From: Camellia lanceoleosa
Taxonomy: Eukaryota > Streptophyta > Magnoliopsida > Ericales > Theaceae
Assembly: GCA_025200525.1 (NCBI GenBank)
Contig: CM045760.1
Span: 48,565,932 to 48,629,931, forward strand
Direction: 5' to 3'
Length of the DNA: 64,000 nucleotides
The notes below the pieces were generated by a model. It saw nothing but the letters and a program-made list of their open reading frames with translations, was not told the origin of the DNA and did not search any database. The position numbers were made by a program, and so were the translations under genes. Of this stretch, positions 10,731 through 22,989 are shown piece after piece. Position 1 is the first letter of the stretch, and every line of letters begins with the position of its first letter.

Positions 10731-11540
10731 GCAAGAATTACATTGGGGGAAAAATGTTTAATAGGCTAAAAGAGTTTTTCTTTATTTATCCCATAATAAT
10801 GTAGTTATAGGTGTCAATTTTTTCTTTGTCAAACACTCAATTATATAGTCTCACTATCTTATTTCCACATTATTATAAATAAATTTTAGAGATTAAATTG
10901 TAGATCTCTAACATTTCTGATTTAGCACACGTTTGTGTCATCAATGTCACTGCTATCTATGATCTGTGGCCTTGTCATCTATTTATAGACAACTTTCCTA
11001 CAAGCTATCTAGAAGAAAAAATAAAATAAATGATTTGTTAAGTTGAAAAAAAGGAAAAAAAAAAAAAGATTGTAATTTCTTTCCAATCTTGTTACATAAA
11101 AGAAAAGAAAGGAATCTCTTATAAGTTGTACTTATGTTTTTTATTTCTGTAGTAACTGGATGGATAATTTTAGTATTATATAAAAATTGTAATCATCTGA
11201 TTTTTCTCCTCTCCCAACCTCTCCAATTTTGGAGTGAATAAAAAAATAGATTGTAAGAGAAATCAATTTCTTCTCATTTCTCTCCCCTTTAGTAATCCAA
11301 ACAAGTAACTATGACTAAAAGAAATCGATTTCTTTTCTTTTCTCTGCGAATCACTCAATCCAAACTAATTGTTAAGTTTTATATTTTTTGTTTTTATATC
11401 TCAATTGGACCATCCTTCTAAAGTAAACTTTAAATATGCACAATCACCAGAATTACATATATCAATTAAGATTAGGTGGCAACATTGAAAATAGTCAAAC
11501 ATAAAATTTCTAAGTTTACGATTTATCACAATACAAGACA
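10731..11540. other. Gene-free AT-rich spacer
   Basis: No coding region, RNA gene or clear element recognised. Confidence 0.5.
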
Positions 11541-11544
11541 TGCT

Positions 11545-12125
11545 TGGTCATGGTTTTCAGAACCGAGGTATTTGGACTTCTTATGGTAGGACCTTGCTCT
11601 GGTCGGCTCGATCGAAACTTACTGTGGTTAGCTCGGTCTCGATGGACCAAACCGAGGTACAAGCAATAAAGGGAAGAACCGAGCTAGTTAGAGCTCGGTC
11701 ATTTCTACCGCTTTAACATGGCCATGTTAGCTCGGTTGTTTGTCATACTACTGAGGTAAAACCATCTCACTTGGCTTAAGCAGTGAGGGGGTATTGAAGG
11801 ATAAGCATTATCTTTCAGGAGTGTGATTCCTAGGAGGACTCTACCTGAGGGAATAAGAGTCCTACTAGGATTGTGCCACACAGAACCTATAAAAAGCTCA
11901 TAACAGAACCTATGAAGAATGTAACACAACTTTGATTCTCGAATACACAGAACTTTTGTTATTTGTCTATTTTGCTGACTTAGGCATCGGAGAGGTATCC
12001 AGCACACACCCGCCGGCTAGCTCACGTTTGTGTTTTCAGGGAGTAAAGCGACAACGTTTGGAGGAGCACAGACTTAATCAACAAGATTATATGAGAAGAT
12101 TATTTCGTGCTCGTACAATTAGCGC
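11545..12125 (+). repeat. LTR remnant of a second Tat-like Gypsy element
   Basis: Repeated GCTCGGT motifs (11600-11750), a TATA box TATAAAAAG at 11888, and a leader CTGACTTAGGCATCGGAGAG ending near TGTGTTTTCAG (about 12042) form a typical plant Gypsy LTR. No gag-pol follows: the minus-strand Ogre-like element starts at 12126. Exact LTR ends cannot be set. Confidence 0.55.
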
Positions 12126-12330
12126 TGTAGACGTCCCCGAACGTCCCGGGAAAATCCCGTTTTATTCATTGGGCTTACTACGGTTCGGACTCAAATGTCA
12201 CGGTTCTGAATCTAATCCCGCAAAGTGCAATACGAGGCCGATAAATCACCAAAGAGTCTGAATCCGGCAAATCGTTTTGAAAAACTGATTTTTAGAAAGA
12301 AGTGCCAAACATAGACTGCTTTGCCAGATA

Positions 12331-12341
12331 CAGAGTCGCCA
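12331..12341 (-). other. PBS-like word inside the LTR
   Basis: CAGAGTCGCCA is the reverse complement of TGGCGACTCTG, the first 11 bases of the PBS at 36734-36751, yet it lies about 205 bp inside the LTR. The inverted copy has the same word at 30770-30780. Confidence 0.6.
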
Positions 12342-15300
12342 CCTAAATATTTTTATTTTAGAAAATTTAGGAAATCCTGACTCACGCCTAAGGCCATGTG
12401 TCCGTCATCACCAAAGTTACCTCGGCTCGGGAACTTGGGTACGAGAGGGGAAGGTCATGTAATGAGCACCCCTGCTCGCCCGATCAAAGATCGGCCACAA
12501 CTAAACATGATATCTTGTTTTTGAAAATACATGCGTTCTTATTCCGGTTTATTAGCCTAGAATTACTATGTGATGCGCACAACATACAAGTATAGACTGG
12601 ATAGCCTAATTTGGAACAAAACATCTCATGTTTGTTTTTGAAAGCGGTTTGCTACTTGCAAGTAGGCTAAAATGCGGATTTTGCCACCCTTAAGTGGGCT
12701 TAGAAAATATGGTGATTTGCCACTCTCAAGTGGGCTTAAAACTCGCAATCAATGAATTGTCCCAGTTTAAGTAACCCGACCTTCACTCACAGGCATTCAG
12801 GCAGTTATATCACATAAGCAAATAGCCTCATGGCAAGTGTGCTATCATGGCAACACTTAAACTCATGCAAGATGCTAAAACATAAACACTTACAGTGTAC
12901 TCCAAATCAAAACAGAAACTAGTTAGTAATCAATGCATGATCCTAGTTCATGTTAAGATGGCTAATGCAACACATGCAAAATGAAACTGAGATAGGTTCG
13001 GCTATTCTAAGGTGGCATATGAGATGCTACAGATAACATGTATTCAACTCGGAATTGAAATACAATGCAGTTAGTATGATGTGCCAAGCCCGGTGCATAC
13101 AAGACAGATAAATGAATGCAAACATGCGAAGCATAAGGATGCTAATTGAAACATGCCCTAAAACTAACCATCATAAGCTGGTAAATAAAAGGGAGAAAGA
13201 CGTGGGGTTGGAAGACATGCATCACACACACGCACACTTATTACAACAGTTGGCCCTCTCGATGGAGGGTCCGAATAAATAATACAACACCAACTAGCTA
13301 ATCTAAGCTAATCTAATTAAGCTAGTTATTACACAACCGAAATGAATAATAAATTACGGCTAATTATTACACAACTCTAATTAATTAATAAACTAACTAA
13401 GTAAGCAATTAAACTAGCATGCAAACTACATGAATGTGGACTGCCTCAGCTCTGCCTTGAATGATAAAGGATGCATGCATGCTCGAGTAGCCTTGTCGGG
13501 AAATCCATCGCGATGCCCCGACTTGCCTTTGTTTGCAATTGATTTCAGAAATTTGCACCAAGCTCTAGAGAGATGAAACTCCACCCTGGGAATCTGTGGG
13601 AGGGTTGCCGACCAGCTATTGGCCTTGGAGACTACTTGCTGACCACTTTTTGTGGCAAAAACTAGAAAAAGTGGTCGGCCTGCCACTAAATCTGGTCGGC
13701 TGACCACTTTCCTCTCCTGATTTCTAGTTTTCTGCAACAAAGGGAAAGAGAGAGGCACGCCAAAGTATTTGCAACACGTGTGCACGACCACTCTCAACAT
13801 CATTACATGAGCTCAAGGGAGTGTAGTCCCCAACCCTCGAGCCACCGGTCGCGCATCTCGATGCATGATGGCCAAGGAGTCGAATTGCACGACTTAATGT
13901 GAAATGAATGCACATACAAGCACCTAAAGCCAACAACTCCGTCATGGGTAGTTCAGAGTGTCGGCGACTGGGAATCGAGGCACGTTTCGTCACTTTGAGT
14001 ACGAAACGTCCCTCGTTTTCCGTGTTCGGACTAACTCCTATTCCGAACACAATGCAACAAACAATGGCATGCACAATGCGACTTTAAGTATGCAACCTAA
14101 ATGCTATGCAACTAAGTGATGCAAACATGTAAAGGATGGCATGCAAACGTGCAACTAGCATACACAATGCTATGAACTAACAATGGCATACTCGATGCAT
14201 GTGGTACTTAGCATACACAATGCACCTAAGAACTAAAATACACAATGAGATGAACAAGGCATGCACAATGCAATGATCAATCATGCAACAATGTGGCATA
14301 CTCAATGCAAAAATGGACTTAAACCAAAATGACTGGGCCTCAGCCACACCCAAATCAGTGGCCAAACATGATGAAAACAAAGCTCCGAAGCTCATACTAG
14401 CATACACAATGCAAGGACCTAAGCCCAAGGGCACAAAATGCAACTCTACAAAAGCATTGAAAGGATGAAATATGGCATACAATGACACATGTTCCAGCTC
14501 TGAAATGACGTACAAAATGGCTCTGAATCATGTAAACAACTCACATAATGCATGTTGAATGGCTCAAACATTGAAACTAGTGAAGTGCATTACACTATAG
14601 GCATGCAAAGCGATGCTCAAATGATGAAACCAACCACAAACAGACCCTATGCAGGCCCAAAACAGTAGCAAAATGGATTGGGATGATGGCTTGAAAGGCA
14701 CAAAAGTGAAGCCATGCAATGGCTCGCAAATAGGGCATGAATGCACAACTCTAAAGAGCACTTAAAGCATGGAAAATATGGAAGTGTAGCACCCTTATTA
14801 GCTCTGAAATGTCATGCCCAATGATTCCAAAACATGCAAATAGCTCAAGTTAAGCATGCAAGGGACCTCCAAACTCAAAGCTAGTCAATGCTATTACACA
14901 ACAAGTATGCATGGCAAGCATCATTCGACCAAGAGGCCTCAAAAAAGAGCTAAGGCAGCCCAAAATATGAACAAAATCAGTTTGAAGTATGGCCAAAATA
15001 TGCTCGAATAGAGGGCCAAAACAACATGCATTGTAAGCTAGAGAACATGATTTACACTACAAGCATGTGAAGCATATGAGAGGCTACCAAACCAGCCAAA
15101 AACAGAGTCATGGCATGCCAAATGATGGCCAAAAACCCACTGAAACAAGACCAATACATGCAAGAATGACATGCTCCTTTGATAAGCTATGAAAGGGATT
15201 ACTCTACACATGCAAGAAGCAAGCAAAAGGGGACCAAACCAACTACGGTCAGACCCTAGGAAGGTCCTAGAAGTCACCAAAAAGTTCCTGAACTAGGCCT

Positions 15301-15787
15301 CCAAATGGTATAAACATATGCTCCTTTGGTAGGCCCACAATGCTAGTAAACAAGACAACAAGAGAGAGGGTCACCCCTCTCTAATTTTGGCCCTCAAAAC
15401 TACATGCCAACCACTAAAAATCTGCTGGATTTCAGTGGCTAAAAGGCCAAGCAAGGCTCAATACAAAGGTCTCATGGCATGGCTCAAAACAAGACTAAAT
15501 AGAGCATGCAAGAGGGTAGATGACCCCCAACACCAAGAGAGCCTTAAACAAACATGAAAATCACTCAAATATGAACCTTTTTTCAATTGACAACAAAGCT
15601 CAAATAAGCATGCAAATTAGGCTAAGAGAAGGATTAAAATAATGCTTAAAAGAGGAAAAAGTGATTACCCTTGAAGCTCAGCAAAACCAGCAAATTTTCT
15701 AAACCAAAACCCAACTTTTGAGACCTCTCAAAACCCTCTAGCAACTTAGCAACAATGGTGGAGGTGTATGGTTATGAGGTGGTGTGC

Positions 15788-15792
15788 AATAG
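15788..15792. repeat. Target-site duplication AATAG (left)
   Basis: AATAG precedes the chromovirus LTR and recurs at 22985-22989. The uninterrupted site in the sister LTR (40672-40676) has a single AATAG in the same context (GTGTGCAATAGGCCAAG). Confidence 0.95.
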
Positions 15793-17016
15793 TGTCACGA
15801 CCCAAACCCGGCCCTATGGGTTTAGCATCAGAATCGCCGATGTCCGAGATTCTTGAAGGCCTCTTGAAACGATATCTGATTAAGCAGTACTGAGGGCTGG
15901 CGGAAAATAATGATAAATAACTAGTGTCCATTGAGCTGAAAATCAGATGCCAAAAACATTTTTCATGCATTGACACAGTGTAAAACAGTACAGTCTATAC
16001 AGTCATTTACAATCATGTACAATCATTTACAATCGGTCGATGCAAGACGGATCGAATCCTCGATAACAAGATCAAGAAAAACGATGAGACAATCTATACA
16101 ATAGTACAAAACAATAAGGAGACCGACAGGGGACACAAAAACACCCCAAGCCATAACATGGCAACTCGGAACCTCGCGGTGAGGCACATAAATAGGGCTT
16201 GACAAAAATCGGGGACCAACCCACGCTCCTAGCTCGATGCAGTTCTTTGAGAACCTACATATATATATATAAACAGTGAGCTAAAGCCCAGTGAATAACA
16301 TACGGCGTAAAGAGGTTATGAATGAATGTCCTTACAGTAATGAAATCGATTCATTAAACAATATTGATTTTTCAAGATTTGATCAATCAGTCATATGTGG
16401 TACATCCATTAGCCTATAAACAGTAGGTCCAAAAGGACCGGGTCTTAACAGACCCAACAGTAATGATGGCCATCAGTCAATAAATAGTATGGTTCCACAA
16501 GGAAACCGACAGAGCTCTGTAACAGTAAACAGTAGTTGCTAAGGATGCCACAATACAGTTCAGAATACAGGACATACATTCATTCAGTAAACAATATCAG
16601 TTCAATAAACAATTCAGTTCAGTATTCAAAAGATAACCATTTTGAACATATCTTTACACAATTGTTACTCACAGAGATTGGGCTAATAGCAGCTAGAGCG
16701 CGTCCCCGAGAGCCAACCCTAAACAGTTAACAAATGAACACACTCTAAGTTTAACAGTTGGGAAGTATAATAATTAACTCCCTAATATGCCTTGGTGTGT
16801 TCTACATCTAAATCCTCATTAAGATGTCTTAAACTAGGCCTAAGAATGCCTAGGATGGGATGAGGATGCAAAGATGCGCACAGAAACAGTTTCAGAATTT
16901 CAATCAGTTCATTCAGTACTTCAGTTAATTCGATCATCAGTCATTATCAGTTCGGTTTAGCAATAATCAGTACGTGATTCAGTGGTTAACCGGTAATCAG
17001 TACGAGGGTTGTTACA
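15793..17016 (-). repeat. Chromovirus 3' LTR (1224 bp)
   Basis: On the minus strand it starts TGTAACAACCCTCG and ends GGGTCGTGACA. The part 16592-17016 differs from the other LTR at only two positions, while 15793-16591 differs at many places, including numerous small indels. Confidence 0.92.
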
Positions 17017-17028
17017 GTCTCCCCTCCT
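17017..17028 (-). other. Chromovirus polypurine tract
   Basis: AGGAGGGGAGAC on the minus strand, immediately before the 3' LTR start TGTAACAACC. It would prime plus-strand DNA synthesis. Confidence 0.85.
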
Positions 17029-17038
17029 TATAAGGAGT

Positions 17039-17866
17039 TTAGTCCTCTAAACTCGAGTTACCTTTAGTCTGGAAGAAAATAGGATCCAGTGGAAACAAAT
17101 CAGGATATCTTTTAGCCATGTCATCTTCCCTTTCCCAAGTGGTATACACACCACCATGGTTCTGCCAATCAACTTTCACTAGCGGGATCTCCTTGTTTCT
17201 CAGCTTCTTGATCCGTCTGTTTACAATCTGTATAGGCCGTTTCTCGTAAGTGTAGTCATCACTAAGCACTATCCGAGTAGGCTCAATCACATGAAAAGGA
17301 TCCCGGAGATAGTCTCTCAACATCGAAATGTGGAAGACGTTATGCATATGTTCCATTTCAGGAGGAAGCACAACTTGATATGCCACCGGATTGATTTTCT
17401 CAATAATCTGGTACGGTCCGACATACCTCGGCGCTAACTTGCCTTTGACTCCAAAACGAGTCTGGCCTTTCATTGGTGTCACTTTCACAAACACGTGATC
17501 ACCCACTTCATACTCTCTGTCCCGTCTTCTGACATCTGCATAACTCTTCTGTCTACTCTGTGCAGTTTTCAATCTTTGCTGTATCAGTTTTATCTTTTCA
17601 GTCGTTTCATAAACAATTTCGGGCCCAAGCAACGGCCCATCTCCAACTTCTGTCCAGCAAATTGGAGATCTACACTTTTTGCCATACAATGCCTCGAAAG
17701 GCGCCATTCCAATACTCGAATGGTAGCTATTGTTGTAGGCGAATTCAGCCAACGGCAAATGACTTTCCCAATTCCCCTGAAAGTCCAGTACACACATTCT
17801 CAGTAGGTCCTCTAGAGTCTGGATGGTCCTTTCGATCATTCCATCTGTCACGAGGATGATAGGCAC
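17039..17866 (-). pseudogene. Chromovirus integrase C-terminal part and chromodomain-like tail
   Basis: Open stretch of 275 codons. It starts inside the integrase core just before the catalytic glutamate region ([17 protein letters not shown]), continues through [20 protein letters not shown] and [16 protein letters not shown] (typical Gypsy integrase), the GPFQI-like [20 protein letters not shown], and ends with the chromodomain-like tail. It is shifted in frame relative to the upstream integrase piece at 17875-18123, which breaks the D,D-35-E domain. The final residues end just before the purine tract. Confidence 0.88.
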
Positions 17867-17874
17867 TACTCACC

Positions 17875-18123
17875 TCAATTCAAGACCAATGCGGTCAGTA
17901 GGCTCGCTAACCTCGATGTGAACTTCGAATCCCTGTCAGAAACAATAGATACAGGCACTCCATGCAATCTCACAATTTCGTCAATATAGATAACATCCAA
18001 TTTATCTGCATTATAGATTGTCTTGACAGGTAGGAAGTGTGCAGATTTAGTCAATCTATCGACAATAACCCAAATAGAGTCTATACCTTTCCTGGAGCGA
18101 GGTAATCCAACAATGAAATCCAT
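17875..18123 (-). pseudogene. Chromovirus integrase core, first part
   Basis: Encodes MDFIVGLPRSRKGIDSIWVI and VDRLTKSAHFLPVKTIYNAD, then VSIVSDRDSKFTSR, carrying the first two catalytic aspartates of the integrase. The frame then shifts and ends at 17875. It is in frame with the RNase H/integrase zinc piece upstream, separated from it only by a TAA at 18202-18204. Confidence 0.88.
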
Positions 18124-18201
18124 CGTGATATGCTCCCATTTCCACTCTGGTATGGGTAAGGGTTGTAGTAAGCCCGCGGGTCGTTGATGTTCAGCTTTGA
18201 C

Positions 18202-19041
18202 TTATTGGCAATGAAGACACTTAGACACAAAGTCGGCAATTTCCTTCTTCATTCCTGGCCACCAGAAATTCTGTTTCAGATCTTGGTACATTTTCGTGTT
18301 TCCTGGGTGAATCGAAAACTTCGAACTGTGGCCTTCTTGCAGAACTCTTCTTTTCAATTCAGTGTCGTTTGGTACACACAGTCTTTCTTGAAATTTCAAT
18401 ACATTGTTCTCAAATTTGAATCCCGGTTTCGGTTTTGAATCTCTTTCTTCAATAACCTTTTTCAAGGAATCATCCAGTTGTTGTTTTTCTTTAATTTCCT
18501 CAATCAATGCTGGTTGAGCAGAAATAGCCGCTAAGGTTCCACCTTGTTCTCTCAAAACAATTTCGATTTCAGACTTTTCCAGATCAAGAAGCAATTCTTT
18601 CTGCCCGGTAAGCAAACAGGCTAAGTTGGCAATCGATTTTCGGCTCAAAGCATCGGCAACGGTGTTGGCTTTTCCTGGATGGTACAGAATCTGTAAGTCA
18701 TAGTCTTTTATCAGTTCAAGCCATCTCCGCTGTCTCATATTCAGTTCTTTCTGAGTGAAAAAGTACTTCAGGCTCTTGTGGTCAGTATACACTTCACATG
18801 TTGCTCCATACAAATAGTGACGCCAAATTTTCAGTGCAAACACTACTGCAGCAAGTTCTAAGTCATGGGTAGGGTAGTTCTTTTCATGCGGTCTCAACTG
18901 TCGAGAAGCATAAGCAATAACTCTCCCATTCTGCATTAAAACACATCCCAAACCCTTGTGAGAAGCATCACTAAATACAGTATAACCATCCGTACCTGAA
19001 GGTAGAGTCAAAATCGGTGCGGTCACAAGTCTGGTTTTCAA
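18202..19041 (-). pseudogene. Chromovirus RNase H and integrase zinc domain
   Basis: 279 codons. RNase H begins with [15 protein letters not shown] (catalytic Asp near residue 25), [19 protein letters not shown] (Glu near 62) and [10 protein letters not shown] (Asp near 87). The integrase HHCC zinc domain follows near residues 235-278 ([24 protein letters not shown]). A TAA at 19045-19047 separates it, in the same frame, from the RT. A TAA at 18202-18204 follows CLHCQ. Both are single-base nonsense changes in an otherwise good frame. Confidence 0.9.
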
Positions 19042-19044
19042 TTC

Positions 19045-20661
19045 TTAGAATGCTGATTCCCTCTGGTCAGTCCAATCAAATGATATCCCTTTCTGTGTCA
19101 ACTGAGTCAGTGGTAAGGCAATTTTGGAGAAGTCTTTGACAAACCTTCTGTAATATCCAGCCAATCCCAAAAAGCTTCGGACTTCAGTTACATTCGTTGG
19201 TCTAGGCCAGTTTACTACAGCTTCAATTTTCTGTGGATCAATAGAAATTCCATCCTTGCTAATAACATGCCCCAAAAACATCACATGATCAAGCCAAAAT
19301 TCACATTTAGACAGTTTAGCATACAGTTTCTGTTCTCTTAAGGTCTGCAGGGCAAGTCTTAGGTGATGTTCATGTTCTTCTACAGTCTTAGAATAGATCA
19401 ATATGTCATCAATGAATACCACAATGAAATCATCAAGGTACGGTTTAAAAATTCTGTTCATGAGGTCCCTAAATGCAGCAGGGGCGTTCGTGACTCCGAA
19501 CGGCATAACTAAAAATTCAAAGTGGCCATACCTCGTTCTGAAAGCAGTTTTATCAATATCTTCTGGTTTAACTTTCAGTTGGTGATACCCCGATCTGAGA
19601 TCAATTTTGGAAAACACTTGTGCACCCTGTAACTGGTCAAATAAATCATCAATACGCGGTAATGGATATTTATTCTTTACAGTTACCTTGTTCAGTTCGC
19701 GGTAATCAATACACAGTCTTAGTGAGCCGTCTTTCTTCTTCACAAATAAAACAGGTGCGCCCCATGGTGAAGTACTAGGCCTGATAAACTTCTTGTCTAA
19801 CAGTTCCTGCAATTGTACCTTCAATTCCTTCAGTTCAGTTGGAGCCATTCTGTAAGGAGTTTTAGATATCGGCTGTGTACCCGGAATCACATCCACAGTA
19901 AATTCAATTTCCCTGTCAATCAAATCCCCTGGTAGATCATCTGGAAATACATCTGGGAATTCTCTGACTATAGGAATACAATTCACATCAGTTTTAACAT
20001 TATCATTAGCAGATACAGTCATTACAGAACACAGATATCCTTTACACCCCTTTCTAATAAGTTTGACAGCTTTTACAGAAGAAATCAGATATGGAGGAGG
20101 TACTACTCCACTCCCATTAAACACAAACTCAGGCAAACTCGGTGGACGGAAAACAACTTGCTTTGTTACACAGTCTATAGTGGCATGATATTTTTGTAAC
20201 CAATCCATCCCCAATATTACATCGAAGTGATCAATATTCAATGGCAGTAAATCAATAAATAGATGCATATCCCCAACAATAATCTCACAAGCAGGATACA
20301 TATATGCACAAGTCATGGATCCCCCAACGGGTGATGATACAGCTAGCAGATAGTTCATGGGTTCTAAGGGTCTATTCAGTTTACGCGAAAAAGCATGCGA
20401 TACATAAGAATGTGTAGACCCCGAATCAATCAATACATATGCATTTTGAGCACAGATAGAGAGGATACCTGACACAACAGTCTCAGTGTTTTGTACATCT
20501 CCCGGTACTAGGGCGAACACTCGGCCCTGCCTCATAGGCTCTTTCCCGGTAGCTTTGGGGTTCGGTTTTGGGGTTGCGGTGATCTTCTTCTTTGTGCATT
20601 TTACTACCGGGCTTGCGGTGTAGAGGATAATCTTTAATTCGTGGCCCACCTTGCCACACAC
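19045..20661 (-). pseudogene. Chromovirus protease and reverse transcriptase
   Basis: 538 codons open. At the start is the end of the Gag zinc knuckle (CGKVGHEL). The aspartic protease signature [13 protein letters not shown] has its Asp at residue 79. The reverse transcriptase runs from about residue 260 to 520, with [20 protein letters not shown] near 317-335, the FIDD catalytic motif at 416-419 (IDD variant usual in Gypsy), and [16 protein letters not shown] near the end. It copies the element RNA into DNA in virus-like particles (family knowledge). It ends at an in-frame stop just before the RNase H. Confidence 0.92.
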
Positions 20662-21572
20662 GAAACAAGCTCCTCAATCGGTAGCAAACCCTTTGTGCTT
20701 ATTGCCACATACGGAGCAGGTGGAGTAAACCCACTCCCTTGGTCGGGCTAGTCGTCGACCGTGATTCATTTCTTGGTTCTTTGGGTTATGCTTGCCTTTC
20801 TTAAATTTGAAACTCTGTCTTTTACCTTGCCACTCAGTTGTCGGCGTGTCAGATTGTTTCACTGCTGCAATATTCGTCTCGGCCATCAATGCCCGGTCGA
20901 GAACACCCACAAAAGTTGGCATTTTCAAAACATTTATTCGGTCCTGTATAGCAACACTAAGGCCGCCTTCAAACCTCCTGGCCTTCTTATAATCGGTATC
21001 CACCATATGTGGTGCATACCTAGCAAGTTCGGTAAATTGCTTCTCATACTCGGCAACAGACGTTTTGCCCTGTCTCAGCTGTTCAAACTCAGTCACTTTT
21101 CTGTCTCTGATGCACTGGGGAAAATACTTTTCAAAGAAGGACTCCTTGAACTGAGCCCAAGTCACAATAGTATTCGCATCACGGGTCAACATCCACCACC
21201 TTCTGGCTTCTTCCTAAAGGGTGAAGGTTGCTAACAGTACTTTATTGGCTTCGGAGCACGGAAAAACCTCAAACAACTTTTCAGTCTCAAGAACCCAAGC
21301 TTCAGCCTTTAACGGTTCTAAGCCTCCCTGAAAGGACGGCGGTTTCATCTTGCTGAATTTCTGAGTCAACGCAATAATGTCCACCTCATTAGCATTCACA
21401 TTCTGTACATTCTGTACATTCTGTTCGATTCTTGGAGGAGGAGGAGGAGGTAAAGTTGGTTCGGTTGTTGCTCTAGCCTTTCAATTATCATTCCCATCAT
21501 TTGTTCAAGTCTGGCCATTCTGGCCTCAGAGGATGATGCTTCAGTTTCATTTGTAGTGTTTGTGTTATCCAT
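20662..21572 (-). pseudogene. Chromovirus gag
   Basis: Starts MDNTNTTNETEASSSEARMA, continues in broken frames (PPSFQGGLEPLKAEAW near 21310-21340), then an open piece 20674-21192 with the gag core FEKYFPQCIRDRKVTEFEQL, RQGKTSVAEYEKQFTELARY and FEGGLSVAIQDRI. It ends in the zinc-knuckle region (CSVCGNKHKG..). Stops near 21212 and 20674 and frame changes near 21400 break it. Confidence 0.87.
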
Positions 21573-21762
21573 TTCACTATAAGCAGTTTTAACAGTTATC
21601 ATGATAAGCAATTGTATAATTACACAGTTTAACATTTTAACATATAATCAGTCAGTCATAAGCACACACTTTTCAAGTTCATGAGATGCCCTAATTGCTT
21701 TTCTAGGACACCCTATAGCTCATTTGGACACGTGTGTGCGGTATAACTCGTGGTTAAGTATC

Positions 21763-21774
21763 GCTCTGATACCA
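21763..21774 (-). other. Chromovirus PBS (initiator tRNA-Met)
   Basis: On the minus strand TGGTATCAGAGC lies three bases after the 5' LTR end. This is the usual plant PBS complementary to the 3' end of initiator methionine tRNA. Confidence 0.92.
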
Positions 21775-21777
21775 CTC

Positions 21778-22984
21778 TGTCACGACCCAAACCCGGCCCT
21801 ATGGGTTTAGCATCAGAATCGCCAAGAATCCGAGATTACCAAGGCTCACGAACAAGAATACTGATTAAAGCAGTACGAGGCTGGCGGAAGCCAATACAGT
21901 AAAATAACTAGTGTCCATTGAGCTGTGAAAATCAGATGCCAAAACATTTTTCATGCATTGACACAAGGTAAAACAAAGCAATCTGATCTATCATTTACAA
22001 TCATGTACAATCATTTACGGTCGATGCAAGACGGATCGAATCCCTCGATAACAAAGATAAACAATGAGAGACAATCTATACAATAGTACAAAAGAAGGAG
22101 ACCGATAGGGGACACAAAAACACCCCAAGCCATAGCATGGCAACTCGTAACCTCGCGTGAGGCACATAGGCCGGCTTGACAAAACGGGGACCAACCCACG
22201 CTCCTAGCTCCTGGCAGTTCTTTGAGAACCTACATATATATATATATAAGCTGAGCTAAAGCCCAAATGAATAACATACGGCGTAAAGAGGTTATGAATG
22301 AATGTCCTTACTGAGAATGAAATCAGTTCATTAAACAAAGATTTTAGTTTTTCAAGATTTCACCAATCACCATATGTGGTACATCTATTAGCCTATAAAA
22401 GAGGTCCAAAAGGTCCGGGTCTTAATGCACCAACAAAGAATGATGGCCATCACCAATAAATAGTATGGTTCCACAAGGAAACCGACAGAGCTCAGAATAA
22501 AGAAATGATTGCTAAGGATGCCACAACAGATTCGAATACAGACATACATTCATTCAAAACAATATCAGTTCAATAAACAATTCAGTTCAGTATTCAAAAG
22601 ATAACCATTTTGAACATATCTTTACACAATTGTTACTCACAGAGATTGGGCTAATAGCAGCTAGAGCGCGTCCCCGAGAGCCAACCCTAAACAGTTAACA
22701 AATGAACACACTCTAAGTTTAACAGTTGGGAAGTATAATAATTAACTCCCTAGTATGCCTTGGTGTGTTCTACATCTAAATCCTCATTAAGATGTCTTAA
22801 ACTAGGCCTAAGAATGCCTAGGATGGGATGAGGATGCAAAGATGCGCACAGAAACAGTTTCAGAATTTCAATCAGTTCATTCAGTACTTCAATTAATTCG
22901 ATCATCAGTCATTATCAGTTCGGTTTAGCAATAATCAGTACGTGATTCAGTGGTTAACCGGTAATCAGTACGAGGGTTGTTACA
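21778..22984 (-). repeat. Chromovirus 5' LTR (1207 bp)
   Basis: Pairs with 15793-17016. Bounded by the PBS on the inner side and by AATAG (22985-22989) on the outer side. Only its U3 end (22560-22984) is near-identical to the other LTR. Confidence 0.92.
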
Positions 22985-22989
22985 AATAG
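22985..22989. repeat. Target-site duplication AATAG (right)
   Basis: Matches 15788-15792. The host LTR sequence (GGCCAAGAACAAGGC) resumes directly after it. Confidence 0.95.

Larger units (their letters stand above)
15793..22984 (-). mobile_element. Complete Tekay/Del-like chromovirus (Ty3/Gypsy), 7192 bp
   Basis: LTRs at both ends, target duplication AATAG, PBS complementary to initiator tRNA-Met at the 5' LTR, purine tract at the 3' LTR, and gag, protease, RT, RNase H, integrase and a chromodomain-like tail in that order on the minus strand. Coding is interrupted by stops and frameshifts, so the copy is structurally complete but dead. The C-terminal tail ([52 protein letters not shown]) matches the group II chromodomain region of Tekay-type elements (family knowledge). 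Confidence 0.93.
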
